Shown here: one piece after another, positions 24,001 through 36,039 of the stretch
How the letters are laid out: each line of letters begins with the position of its first letter
Numbering within the stretch: position 1 is the first letter of the stretch
Assembly: GCA_027625915.1 (NCBI GenBank)
Contig: JANTQA010000070.1
Coordinates: 811,001-875,000, forward strand
DNA length: 64,000 bases
Origin: Anaeramoeba flamelloides
Lineage: Eukaryota; Metamonada; Anaeramoebidae
Reading direction: 5' to 3'
The notes under the pieces: model-generated
Database searches by the model: none
The model's input: only the letters and a program-made list of their open reading frames with translations
What the model was told of the DNA's origin: nothing
Program-made: the position numbers and the translations under genes

Positions 24001-27000
24001 CACATACAGCCATCACTTTGTTTTTTCGATCCTTAATTTCAGTGTTTGCCTTTTTAAATTTTTTGTTCCATTCCAAGTATTGATCCTCTTCAATGACCCT
24101 TGAAGCAAAGCATAATGTTCTCAACCCTTCAGATGCAAATTCCCCTAAATGGTTTAGAGTAAGATCTGGGATTTTATTATCTTGTTGTTGGATTTTAGGG
24201 TTTAATCTTTCATAAATTACATTATCGGCACCTTTACAATATAAAATTATTTGTCCTTGAGGATCTCTTACAATTATGGACATTCTTTTTCTTGTGGAAT
24301 TAAATTCCAAAATATTTAATAATTCATAAGTAAACTTTTTATTGTCAATAGAGATAGAGACAGTATCTGGAGTTCGATCACAAAATTTATAGCCTAACAT
24401 CCTTGCTGCGTTTGCCAATGCACCCTCATCAGGTGAAGCGGCCTGATAAACTAATTTATCAAGATTGTCTGGATCTTCTTCATCAGCTTCCGGCAAAACG
24501 GTATGGCAAATTCCCATCATAATTAAAAATTCATGAATATATTGTGAAGTTTCATGTGATTTCAAATTTTGTAAAAAATTGCAATCCTGAAATGCTGGGC
24601 CCTCTTTCCGGGTATCTTTCAACTCTATTCCATTTCTTTTGGCTGCAGCAATAGCAACTTCGGTTATACCTTGCCCATAGCTAATTCCACCAACAGAACA
24701 TTTCATAAATTCCATAATATTACAAGTTAAAGTTCCAGTTTTATCTGAAAAAATATAATCGATCTTTTTTATATTTAAATTTGTTGATTTGTTTAATTAT
24801 TTTTTTAAGGGTGAATAAGAATTTTTTTTTTTTCAATTTAATAATATTAGCAAATGTTTCATTTGTAAAATGAAAAAAAATTATGCAGAAAAGTAAGGTT
24901 AAATAATCTTAGAGCATAGTGAGAATATCACCCTTTCAAGACAAGGAAAATTTTTTCAAAAAAAAATCTCGAAATTTTGTATTTTTCAAATACACTCATA
25001 TCATAAACATTATTATACATAACAATTTTCAAAAAGGTTTACAACTTTAATAGATATTAATAGGAATTGAAAAAAAAATGAAATTTTTCAGTAATATTTT
25101 TTTCATTTTTAATTGTAAAATTTTTGAATTTTTTATTTGACTTAGTAGAGAGATAATTTTCAAGTATTTTTTTAATAGTCTAAAAAGAAACATATTTTTC
25201 AATTTTAAAATAGCACAAAATATTTCAATCAAAAGATATCGCTAAATTAAATTGAAAATCTGATTTTTTATCTGTTTTTGGAATATTTTTTATCATTATA
25301 TTTTTTTCCATGCTTGAGTTTTTATATACATTCCCGATTGTTTTCTGCAAATTGCTTTAACATTTATTCTTTTTTCAATCTTAATGTTCAATCAAAAATT
25401 AATTCATTTCAACTTTTTTCATTAAAAAAATACCCCAAAAATAGGTGTTTTTTTCAAAAGTCAGTATTTTTGAAAAGGGGGGTATTCGGATTTTCATGAG
25501 TTTAATAGCTATTTTTTTTTTATTACATGAAATTATGATAACTTTGAAAAAATAATTTAGAAATGAAGTATAACTGAAATCCAATGTATAGTTTTCGCTA
25601 ACTTTAATTTTCGGTGTTTAAATTTTCCTTGTAGTGTTGGTTCACGGGTTTTTTTTTTTTTTTTTTTTTGCTTTAATTTTCAACTCTAAACGGCCTAAAG
25701 ATCTTATTAACTCTCATTAAGATAGTTTTAACGATTTTCTTATTGATTTGCTATTTGAACCTAAAAATTAAAAAAAACTTTTCAAATCAAAATTCCAAAT
25801 GAATTCTAAAACACAACCCTTTTTCCTAAAAGTAAATCATATTTACCATCCTAATTGCTCGTTTTAATAATTTTCTATTAAATTATTTGTTCATTTCAAA
25901 TTTGTTTTCATTTTTATCTTGTTTTTTTTCCAAAAAATAAATTTTTATTATTTCAAAAATCTTTTCAAACTTGATTATGTTACTCATTACTTGTTGAAGA
26001 AAGTGCAAATTAAACTATTACACACTACCAATTTAAATTTAAAATAGATTGCAGTAAATTTTTTCTCACTAAACAAAATGTTTGATGGGAGTATTTTTCA
26101 AATAAAAAATAAATTTTAAATGACTCAATTAAATAATTACAATAAAAGAAATGTCAAACTAAATGAACACCAGATAAATTCCAAACTTGGTTGTGATTCA
26201 ATACAAAGAAATTTTTTACATGTTTTCATAAAAAGTTTAAATTTATTTTTTTCCCTGGTTGAATTTTCTTTGTATTGGGAATAAGAGTTACAAAGGAAAA
26301 AGATCAAGTGATTACTTATTGATACTAAGATACTGAAACATGGCAATATGAAGAAATTGGTAATAAAAAATAAAAAAAGTAAATATTAAAAAAATATCAA
26401 GATTTCAAACAAATCAGATAAAAAAGAAAAAAGAAATGAAAACAATTAAACAACAAATCCCCAAATGAACCATCCTGATCACCTATCAATCTAAACTAAA
26501 TTAGCCAAAAGTGTAATGGATGTGATTTTCGGTGTTCTTAATAAAAAGGTAGCATTGTTTTATTTTTTTTTTTTTGATTTACTAGCCTAATTGCTTCTTT
26601 TTATCAATTTTTAGCTATTTATTTTTTTATTTTTTTTCTTTATTTTTTGTTGATTGTAAATTTTTGTTTTTGCTTTTTCAACCATCAAGATAATTTGGAT
26701 ATGCCCTTTCCGTAGAATAATCCTGAAATCTATGATTTTACGCTTAAATTTCTTTTCTGTAAATTTAAGTCTAAAGACATCTAGAGTGTAATTTACACTT
26801 CTTCAATAATAATAATAAAAGTCGAATTTATTTTTTTTCAATTAAAAAGAATAAATTAATGAATTCAAAATGATCTTCTTGAGTTGGAGCACTCTTGAAC
26901 CAAAGAGATATGATCAAAAATAATTTTTCATTTCAATCCACTTATTTATTTTAATATATTTTGAATGTAAACTCTTTTTCAAATAAAAAGACACAGAAAA

Positions 27001-30000
27001 TTTCAAGAATTATTCATAATTGAATCAAATTAATTGTGGCATCATTATAAAATCTAAGAAACTCTTTAAAATACAAAAAAAAAAACACTCAACTGAAGAT
27101 TTAAAACTCATTAAAACAAAACAATAAAAATTAAAATTAAATATTTTAAAAATTGATGTGCCCTTTTATTTGAAATGAGAAATCTCGTTTTGTAAATTGT
27201 ATGTGGAAAAAAATTATAAAATCAATAAAAACTGTTGAACAAGGTGAATGGGTAAAAAGTTCTTTACATTTCATTGATAACTCTTTACACGTCAAACTTT
27301 TGTTCTTTAAAGTCTCATTTTAAAGATAAAGACGCAATTCATCTGGGTATTTTGTTGGAATTGTTTTTTTTTTTATTTTCTTTTTTCTTTCTTCCAGACA
27401 TCAATCCAATAATTTTATTTCTTAATCCATATATCTGGCTCATTCGAAATCAAACTTAAACTGTTTCCATTTATATATTAACAGATTATTTCCAAATTGG
27501 TTTCTTCTTATCTTGTTTTTTCATTTTCCAACTGTTCGATATCCATAAATAAAAAAACAAAAAATGAAAAAATGAATAATTAAAATGAAAATTACCAATA
27601 AGTAATTATCTTATTAAGAATCAAATTCAATAGTATTGATGATTTTAGAGGATGTGCCCTTTTGTTTGAAAAAGAGTTTATTTAACTTTATGAAAAATTA
27701 AATTAATTTATCAAGAAATAGAGTTTTGTTGATTATTGTCTAAAGTTTTAACATACCATTTGTTTATAATTGGTTTTAAAATTTCTCAAAATTTTGAGAA
27801 GAATGAAAATCCTATTTCATTCTTAAAAAAAAAAAAAAAAAATGAAAACATTAATAATTTAATGAAATATCATTATGAGTTCAAAATACTTTTTTAATCT
27901 AACAGAATGATCTTGTAATATTTTTTGTAAATAACTCTTCAATAAATTTATTATTTGAGTTTTGGTTTTTAAAAGAAAAATTTACATTAAGGACAATTTA
28001 TATACTTTTTATTTATCATCTCGATTTATAGTTTTTTATAACAATTTTAAATTAAATTATAATTATTTATCAAAATTTCGTTGTTTATTTTTCTGATCAT
28101 TTAAGTATTAAAAAATAAAATTTTGATTAATTTTTCATAATTTATTGATTGTTATTGTTCTTTTTTATAATTTTAGATCTGTGAACTTGAATTTATTCCA
28201 TTGGTATATGTTTAATCATATCAATACAGTTTTGTTATGTTATTATTTGAAAGATTATTATAATGGAAAAAAAAAAATTTTGAAAATGCGCCATTCTTCA
28301 CTAGTATGGAAAAATAAATTTGACAAGTCCAAGTTAGACAAAACTACTACTTCAATTAACCTTTCATCCTTGTTAATCAAGCTTATTCAAAATATAATCA
28401 GCATTTCAGTTCTTAAAAATCTTGATACTGTTGTATGTATTGTTGTTAATAGTACTTCGATTTTTAAAAGTACTCTAGTCGAGAAAAAAATGGTCTATTT
28501 TGGGGTAAATAATTTTGAAATGGATGTAAATGAATTTTCGTTAAATTCAACTTTCTGGATATTTTTTTGAATAGATAATAACTAATAGTTTTGAAAACGC
28601 TCTATTCATCTAAAAAAACTGGAATACAGTAAAAAAAAAATAATTGATGGTAAATATTCCGTGTCCGTCAAGTGCTGTAGAGTGCTGTAGAGTGCCTACC
28701 TTTTTGTTAATTTAAGAAATTAAAAGAAAATTTCAAAAATTTTCTTTTTATTTCTTAAATCAAAAAAAAAGCTAACGGCGCTTTTCCAAGATTCAAAAGA
28801 ATTTAGTAAAATCTTTGATTTTTCTCCCTTCTTTTGAATTTTGGAAAACCTAGCGGACGTTTTTTTAAATTTTTGAAATGAACAGATAATTAAATCAAAG
28901 ATTTTCAGTTTATTTCAAAAATTAAAAAAAAACCTAACGGCTGTTTTCCAGGATTCAAAAAAAATAGAGAAAAGTCTTTGATTTTACTCAATTCTTTATA
29001 ATTTTGGAAAACCTAACGATGAGTGTCCGTCAAGTGCCGTAGAGTGCCTAGGTTTTTTTTAATTTTAAAAATAAACCGAAAATTTCTTTAATTTTCTGTT
29101 CATTTAAAAAATTAAAAAAAACCTAACGGAAAAATCAAAAAAAAAAATATTGTTTATAATTTCAGAAATGAAAAGAACAAATAATTCTTTAATAGTCCAA
29201 ATAATTGATTAGGTATTTGAAAGATATTCATCAGATTTAAAACCCTTTTAAAATCTAATAAAATGACATACTCTTATCTATGAAAAAAAAATTATCCTAA
29301 TTTTTTACTACTAAATTTAAAAAAAATATTAATAGAACCTGCAAATTGGATTTTTATACTTAAATTGTAAAATATCTCTAAAAATATTTTTTGATCAAGT
29401 ATCGTTTATTAACCAATAGTGTTTATTAAATTGAAGTTATTAAAAAGTGTAAAATTAGCAAATATTTTGTTTTTTTTTGAAAAAATTTTTTCATGATTGT
29501 GTTTTCATGAGTTATATATATCATTTGAATTCTAAGAAATCTGGATACTAAGTAAATATAGGAAAAAAAAAAAATTAACAAACAATTCCAATTTCTTCAG
29601 TTAAATTTGAAGTCCGTGCTTTTGCTGGGGTATCGGTTTGTTCATGGTACATTTTTTTATCCCAATTTATAAAAAAAGATTGGATCAATTTTACAATTTC
29701 CTAGATAAATTTATTTTTATTTTTATTTTTATTTTTAATAGTGATTTATTTAAGAATTAAATAATTAATAATCTTTGAAAAAAAAAAAAAAATAATCTTT
29801 TTGATTATGACAGTTATTTTCAAAAATAGTGACAAAAAAAAGTATTAGAGTGTATTTATAAAATAGTTTATAGAATTAAATGTAACTATTTTTTGAACTG
29901 TTTTTACAACATTTTTATCGTAACACTTTTTTAAATATAGCATTATCATAGATTTCAAAAAGAGAAAAAAGGAATGAAATGATATTTTTACTAATGTAAC

Positions 30001-33000
30001 ATAAAGAGAAATGGGAATCATAACATTGGTAACAATGATAAAACTAAAAAACCCTGTAAATCCAGTGTAAACGGGGGAGGATGTAACACCGCTTTGATAT
30101 TTACCACCTAAATACCAACTTTTGTTTTCCCATTTATTTTGCCACACTCCGCTCATCACCCCACCAACGATCCCTATTGTGGCCAAAAATAGAAAGATTG
30201 TAATTAATCTTGAATTTAATTGAATTTCAACACTTGATCGTTTACTTGGTGCATCTTTTGAATTTCTGATTAATTTGGTATCCTTTCCGGTAAATACTAC
30301 AACACCGATAATTGATTTGGTATTTTTTAAAGCACAGCCTTTAAGCAATAGTTGAGTTTTAGTTAAAGATAATTGTTCGTCTTTTGTTAAATTTAATGTG
30401 CCATCAAAGTTATTAATATTGTTATTCGGTAGTTCACAGGCTATACTAGAATTCAAATTTAAAAGTTTTTCTTTACTATTCAATCCATTTGTTTTAGGTA
30501 GAGCTTGTCGAACTTTCAAATTCGTCTCGCCATCAAGATTACATGTGTCGATGTAGCACATTCCCTTGGGCTCTGTCGTGCTTAAAAGTGCAATATCTGA
30601 AGGGAAAAATTCCTTTCCATAAATTCTGATAATATCGCCTACTCGGATGTTTTTCCAAAAGACTTTTTGCCACTCGCCTTCGCGTAATACCTCGGATAGT
30701 CGGTTATTAATTTCTTTATCAGATCGATGCCTTAAAAAATCTTCATAGGCCTCTCGAATTGCAGTGACTGATAGCACAAATACCAACGGGACAACCGAGA
30801 CAGTTGGAGTTAAAGGTGAAAATGGGAAATATCTTTATTATAATTATTTGTTTTTTTTATCATATTAAATAATAATTTGATTAAATATATATATATATAT
30901 TATACATACAGATATATTATTTTGATTTTTTTTGTTTTTCTTTTGCTTTATAAAGTATTATTAATTTATTAAATTTATAATAATCTTTTTAAAAGTTAAA
31001 ATTTATTTGATTGGAAGCAAAATGGTTTGGAATATTATATGAATAATTACAAATAAGTTTTGCAATCATCCCATTATCATTATTCTTTGCTTGCATAAAA
31101 AGATCTAAAAGCTGAAATATGATAAAAAGCGTTTTTTTGAATATTTTTAAAGTTTTTTTCTTTTTATTTGCTTGAGCATTTCTTGGAAGAAATCATCAAA
31201 TCTGATATTACTTTTATGAATAAAAGATATTTTTTTCAAATTGAAAATATGAGAAAATCAAAATTACTCAAATTTTATAATAACCTTAAAATTTGCTTAA
31301 TAAGTTGATATTCGATTGATTAAAACATGGTTCATACTTTAAAATATATATTTTTTAGTCTTCATTAAAAACTTTTTTTATTTATATTTAGTATTTTTTT
31401 TAATATTTCCCATTTAATTTTAAAATAATTCAAAAGGGTTGAACACGAGGAATTTAAGTTTCCAAATACATTTGGATTGCTGACAAAAAATATTTTTAGA
31501 AATTTAAAAGGTATCAAAAATAAATTTTGAAATTTTTTTTTTTTTTCTAAAAAAATAAAAAAAATGTTTTTATTATTATTATTTCGCAAAAAAATGTAAA
31601 TTACACCCTGGATGTCCTTAAAAGTTATTTCCTAAAAAGAAGGGTCAAATTTATTTTAAAATATCTTTATTAAACTTAATCACCAATAAAAACTATTAAA
31701 ATATCCATAATTTTTAACAATCATTCGTGAATTACTGATAATAATCCAATTTGATTTGTTAGTATTGCAGAAATAAAGCTATCAAAGTTTTTGATCTCAA
31801 TTTTATATGATTTTTTTCAGTTCAAAAATCTGGTAATCTCTTTTTTTTTTTAAAATAAAATATTTTTTCAATCAAATTCAATTGTAAACTTTAAAAATAT
31901 TTCATTCTTGACACTATTGACGCGCTTTGAAAAAACAATATCACCACTCATCAATTATATAACTTCTAACAAACATGTTGATGAACTAGAAAAATGAAAA
32001 TAAAAAAATGTTTTCCAAGTTTCTTTTTTTTCAATATAAACCATTTTTCTGTCAAAGGGGCCCAGTTGCGGTGAGTGGATTACATATGTATTTAAAGTGT
32101 TTGAATGGATATTAGAAGAAAAAAATTATTTTGGAAAATTTTCAAAATTGAAATCATTTTTTCACATTTTCCACATTTTTTGCTTTTGATTTTTTTTAAA
32201 TGCAATTCTTTTGCAAATTTTTTTTTTTTATGAAAGATCGATGGCCACAAGGTAAAAACTTACAGTTCAAATGTTATTGAAATAGTGAGAATAATTTTAG
32301 AGAAAACATCATATTGTTTTCTATTGAAATTTTATTTGGATCTTCAATTAAAGATCAAAATGAACATTTTTGTTTTTCTCAATTGGGATACTAAGAATAT
32401 GAGTTTTTCAATTCTCGAAGAAAATCTTTTGGTTTATTAATTTTTCTTCGTACATATAGCAACTATTCTTAGATGTGTATTATTCTACTTATTTCCTATT
32501 TCTTCTTTCAAAGGTTAATTATAGAAAAATAATTGAGATCTGAAAAAAATGTTGGACATACCTTTGACAGAAACAAAGTTTATTTGGTTTTTAGAAAATG
32601 AACATGATCAAAACAGTTTTTGTGATAATGGATATCATATTTATCGTATAACCAATGAAGTGTAGAACTTCTTTTTATACATTATCAGCAATAATAACAA
32701 GGTTGTCTTGGATTGTTGCGGGTTAAGATATGTTTACCATTAACACAATTTCCAGTTCACAGAACTTGGATCTTTCTACCAATTCCAACAAAAAATCAAC
32801 AATACCAATTGTTTTCTGAACCATCAATCCAAGAATTATTTTGTGTTAGGGATTAAATTAGTCAGAAAAAAAAAACAAAGCAAACCAGTCCCAAGGAAAA
32901 TGCTTATTTTTAAAAAGATAAGCATTAAACCTTGATTATTCATAGCAACAAAAATATTTATTTGAGGTTGTATTATCGACCATTTTTAAAATTTAGGAAT

Positions 33001-35044
33001 TTTGGTTTTTAAGATTTCAGATCTTTATTTATCGTTTTTCAGTTTGGTTTGTTTACATTCATAATTTTTTTTTTTTGGGAAGCTGTTGTTTAATTTTTTG
33101 GATTTGATAAAAAGGTTTTGAATCTAATAAAATAATTTCCTCCAAAATGTTCAAAATTGTAATTTGTTACCACTTTTTATGTAATTGTTAATCAGTGCAT
33201 CTTTGTATTACAAAGCAAAGAGTCGAATTATTCAAACATTTGCACAAACATTTTTCCAGTTTCATGAAAACCATAAATCTGAAAAAGTAAATTATAATTT
33301 TCTTGACGAATTCCGAAAGGATCGAGAAGATAAAAAACAAAATTTTGATAAAGATTCTTTAATTCCTGAAAATTTGTTTTTTAAAAGTACGAAATAGAGA
33401 AAATATTTGAAAAGTTCATCAATTTTCTGATTATTCTAATTATACTTTAGAAAAACACTACAATTTTTATAAATCCAATTTATTTGTTTATATTTTCAAA
33501 AAAAAATAAAAGGTTATTATACTAAAAAAAAATTAAAATACATACTAAAATTTAAAAATATTTTTTAGTTTCTCAATTTTTTTTTTAAAATTATTTATTA
33601 GCATTCTACCCTTTTTTCTTTCAAATTTTATATATTTCGATGATCACAGAAATCACAGAATTCACAGAAATCACAGAATTCACAGAAATCACAGAAATCA
33701 CAGAAATCACAGAAACCAATTTTGAATGATCAGAAATTTCAGACAATTAACCAGACTCGATAAGAGTCTAAACTGTTGATAAATTAAATTAATTTTCAAA
33801 TAGAAGATAAATCCTGAAAAATAATTTACTTTGAAAAAAAATTATGCTACCAATTGTCTAAGATGGCATATAAGGATTTGAGGTGACAGCTGTTTTAAAA
33901 AAGTGATGAATAAAGTTGTATAACATGTTCTCCAAACTTCTTAAAACTGGTGAATTTGACAGTTTGAACAGCACTTTTTTCAAACTGAAAGTAATCGCTT
34001 TTTGAAAACAGCTATCTGTAAATTGCTGATAAATCACAATAAATTATTAATCTTTTTTGTATCTAATTTGTGAGATGTGTCTGATGTTTAATAATCAATA
34101 CAATTGAAAAGCTCATTAGATTTCATTATTTAAGCAAATAAATCTAGAAGAAAGCATGCGAGTATGTTTTTCGTTTTTCAGGATCACAAATATTCTTGCT
34201 TTCAAAATAAATGTAGGATCTAAAACAAAAAAAACAGTAAAAAGAATGGAACGATCAAATTTAGAATAATTTCATTTTCAAAAGAAGATATTGTAATTCA
34301 AATAAAAACATTTTTTTTAGGATGCGTTCGCTTTTTCTTTTCTTTTTTGACTAATTTGTTAACTTGTAATTTTCCAATTAATAAAGAAAAATTTTGTTTT
34401 CAAGCTTCCAAATATTTTATGAATTAGTATGTTGAAAAAACCTCAGATCTTTACAAGATCAATTAGAAATGGTATTTTTAGTCATTTAATTAAGCTTCCT
34501 TATGTACTTTTGGAAGAAAATTGTCTTTTCTTTAATTCGAATCAAACAACCAATTAAAAGCCAAAAAAAATTAAAAACATCACAAGATGAAAAAATAAAG
34601 AAAGATGTTACTTACTCAAGAATGATGACTATCAAAAAGTAAAAATTTGCGAGTCTTCGAAACTGGACAATAGGGAGAAAAACAAACGATCAGGTAAAAA
34701 GAGTGGGCAAGTAAAAGAAATAAGTAAAAAAAATAAATTCAAAAGGAATGAGCAAGGAATGTTGAACGCTTGTAAGCGGTTTTAAAAAAAAAAAAAAAAA
34801 AAAAAAATAGTACTTGTTCAAAAAGGGTTTTTGGGATAAAATTAAAGACTGTGTAGTGCGACGAAATAATCGAATTTGAAGGGTAAGGCGAATTTTTGTC
34901 TTCAAAATCAGTTAAGGGAAATTCAAAAAATCTTTCTTCTTCTTCAAGTTTTGACTATTATTGGAAAAAAAAGAAAAGGAAAAAAAAAAAAGTAAATAAG
35001 AGTTGTTTTGGTTGGTTTGTTTTTACTAAAGGGTTTTTTACCAT
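21096..35044 (-). CDS. P4-type ATPase (phospholipid flippase), seven exons
   Basis: Exons: 35027-35044, 34814-34954, 34616-34662, 29992-30832, 29584-29700, 23641-24763, 21096-22462. All six junctions use GT...AG and keep phase; they total 3654 nt, 1217 residues, a usual P4 length. Motifs in order: N-terminal P4 signature ([24 protein letters not shown]), DGETNLK (169-175), the P4-specific [14 protein letters not shown] of transmembrane segment 4, catalytic DKTGT with Asp395, KGAD (565-568), TGDKQET (683-689), GDGAND (799-804), then six C-terminal membrane segments and a polar tail. It should translocate aminophospholipids from the outer/lumenal to the cytosolic leaflet, with a CDC50 partner not seen here. 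No key residue is missing. The first exon (MVKNPL, 18 nt) is the least certain part. Introns of 3783 and 4820 nt are packed with transposable elements; those of 72, 151 and 291 nt are ordinary. Confidence 0.93.
22628..23300 (-). mobile_element. MITE family C, inverted copy inside P4-ATPase intron 6
   Basis: Left border CAGTCAAAGGGGCAAC at 22628 and right border with a C run and CCTGACTG near 23300 are inverted repeats. The interior, read on the minus strand, matches 32049-32575 block by block (GAATAGATATTAGAAGAAAA, TGGCCACTTGG-like text, GATCAAAACGAACATT, TTTGAGTTTTTCGATTTTTA). About 670 bp, forming more than half of the 1178-nt intron. Confidence 0.6.
24940..25650 (+). repeat. Dispersed repeat family F, copy 2, in P4-ATPase intron 5
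   Basis: Collinear with 20041-20790 (see there). It lies just after the acceptor region of exon 6, in the 4820-nt intron. A 25-nt T run at 25649-25670 marks its right side. Confidence 0.65.
26137..26346 (-). other. Coding-like minus-strand segment within P4-ATPase intron 5
   Basis: A 69-codon frame; its last 48 codons have mixed residues and coding-type codons ([34 protein letters not shown]). No similarity recognised. It could be an alternative exon with a stop, or a transposon remnant. It is not needed for the flippase frame. Confidence 0.25.
26700..26825 (+). mobile_element. LINE 3' end scrap in P4-ATPase intron 5
   Basis: Plus-strand copy of the LINE 3' terminus: AATCTATGATTTTACGCTTA, AGAGTGTAATTTACACTTCT and a tail of AAT repeats. 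About 120 bp, strongly 5'-truncated. Same family as 2085-3300 and 11168-12130, opposite orientation. Confidence 0.7.
26970..27678 (-). mobile_element. TIR element family D, copy 1 (709 bp), in P4-ATPase intron 5
   Basis: Ends: AACTCTTTTTCAAATAAAAA at 26970 and, inverted, AACTCTTTTTCAAACAAAAG from 27678, with TA on both outer sides. Read on the minus strand it is collinear with 46855-47564 and 39119-40043, including the helix-turn-helix remnant at about 27270-27370. A Tc1/mariner/pogo-type non-autonomous element, by TIR, TA target and remnant. Confidence 0.8.
28145..28570 (+). other. Plus-strand 141-codon frame nested in P4-ATPase intron 5
   Basis: An open frame antisense to the flippase. Its middle and end have balanced residues ([36 protein letters not shown]). 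Its 5' part is AT-driven, so a splice acceptor (TTTATAATTTTAG before 28177) may start a real exon. It ends in a stop at 28570. No family recognised; nested gene or transposon remnant are both possible. Confidence 0.25.
28660..29130 (+). repeat. Tandem palindromic repeat (family G) in P4-ATPase intron 5
   Basis: Three similar units of about 180, 170 and 100 bp start at 28664, 28860 and 29025. They show GTGTCCGTCAAGTGC(T/C)GTAGAGTGCC and CTAACGG/CTAGCGG marks around mirror-symmetric AT segments (AATTTAAGAAATTAAAAG...CTTTTTATTTCTTAAAT). Related single units lie near 2600-2720, 37140-37300 and 38250-38340. Confidence 0.5.
31560..31700 (-). mobile_element. LINE 3' end scrap in P4-ATPase intron 3
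   Basis: Minus-strand 3' terminus: a TTATTATTATTATTT tail (31567-31582) followed by TGTAAATTACACCCTGGATG, which matches the LINE 3' end at 11178. Only the last 100 bp or so is recognisable. Confidence 0.5.
32049..32575 (+). mobile_element. MITE family C, complete copy in P4-ATPase intron 3
   Basis: TIRs CTGTCAAAGGGGCCC (32049) and ACATACCTTTGACAG (ends near 32573). The interior is collinear with the copies at 9571-10470 and 22628-23300. 527 bp, no coding capacity. Confidence 0.65.
32576..33397 (+). pseudogene. Plus-strand coding-like stretches nested in P4-ATPase intron 3
   Basis: Two stretches with clear codon character on the strand opposite the flippase. The first (about 32580-32940) reads as one frame broken by a few stops, with text such as [19 protein letters not shown] and [14 protein letters not shown]. 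The second (33185-33397) is open to a TAG and includes [21 protein letters not shown]+C is raised against the flanks. No family is recognised. Either a decayed gene or transposon, or exons of a nested gene whose introns I cannot place. Confidence 0.35.
33637..33717 (+). repeat. Minisatellite of 10-bp ATCACAGAA(A/T) units
   Basis: About eight imperfect units alternating AATCACAGAA and AATTCACAGA, in P4-ATPase intron 3. No flank similarity to other repeats in the window. Confidence 0.85.
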
Positions 35045-36039
35045 AACAACAAAAGAATAATTTTTTGAAAGGAGGAAAAAAATGAATACCGAAAACTCTA
35101 AAAGATCTGTGAATTTCCTTCATTAAAGATTTTTCAACTTTCTTAAATAATTTTAAAGAATGTTTTTGTGTATAATTAAGTGTCTAATAGAAGGAAATAT
35201 TTGGAATTTCAGGTAAAATGTTTCAAATACCAACTCCAATTTTGATTGTTATTATATTTCTTTTTGTTTTATAAAAGATCTTTATTTGAAAAAAACATAA
35301 TAATGTGTGAAACTAGAGCCAGACAAACACATCGATTGCTATGTTTATAGTTTATTTTCAGAGTGAGATTGAATGCGAATAAAAAAGTTATTCAAAAAAA
35401 AGAATATTGGAAATATAACCAGAAAAAGTGATTAGTATTTGTTTAAAAAAAATCTAGATAATGTTCTTTTCTTTTTGCATCAATTTACTCAAGATTCGGA
35501 ACCATATGTGAATTACCCTCTAAAAGTAGTCTTGTGGAATAGTTTTTCTTTTGGTTGACAAAATTTAATTAATAACAAGAAAAAAATTTTAAGGGATTTC
35601 TTATTGGCAAAAAATTCAAATCACAAAATAATAAAAATTCAAATAAATAAAAAAAACAAAAATCATAAACAAAAAAAAAGTTTTACAGTATCACAGTTTA
35701 AAAAATTCAAATACCAAAAAAAAAATTTATAAGATCTCGATTTCAAAAAATTTAATTTAAAAAAATATTTAATCGAATTCTCAAATCACAAAAATTGAAT
35801 TGAGAAAAAAAAATTTATTTTTTTATTCTAAAAATTTACAATGGTATGAATTTGTGCAATTATAAAAAAATCTTTCCTTATATTAAATAGTCAATTTGAT
35901 TAGATTTAATCTAATTTATGGGTGTTATAGATCCATCTAGATTTTAGAAAGGGAAGGATTTTGTAATATTGTAGTAGTAAAATTATCTCATTTTATATAA
36001 TGGAAAAAACAGAAAACGAAAAAAAAATCTTTGAGATTT
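35045..36039. other. Upstream region of the P4-ATPase gene
   Basis: About 1 kb between the flippase start and the stop of the next minus-strand coding tail. It should hold the flippase promoter and the other gene's 3' UTR. No clear motif; long A tracts at 35630-35830. Confidence 0.35.

Noticed and set aside
33637-33717. CRISPR-like array
   Set aside because: Units are 10 bp without spacers, and the genome is eukaryotic.
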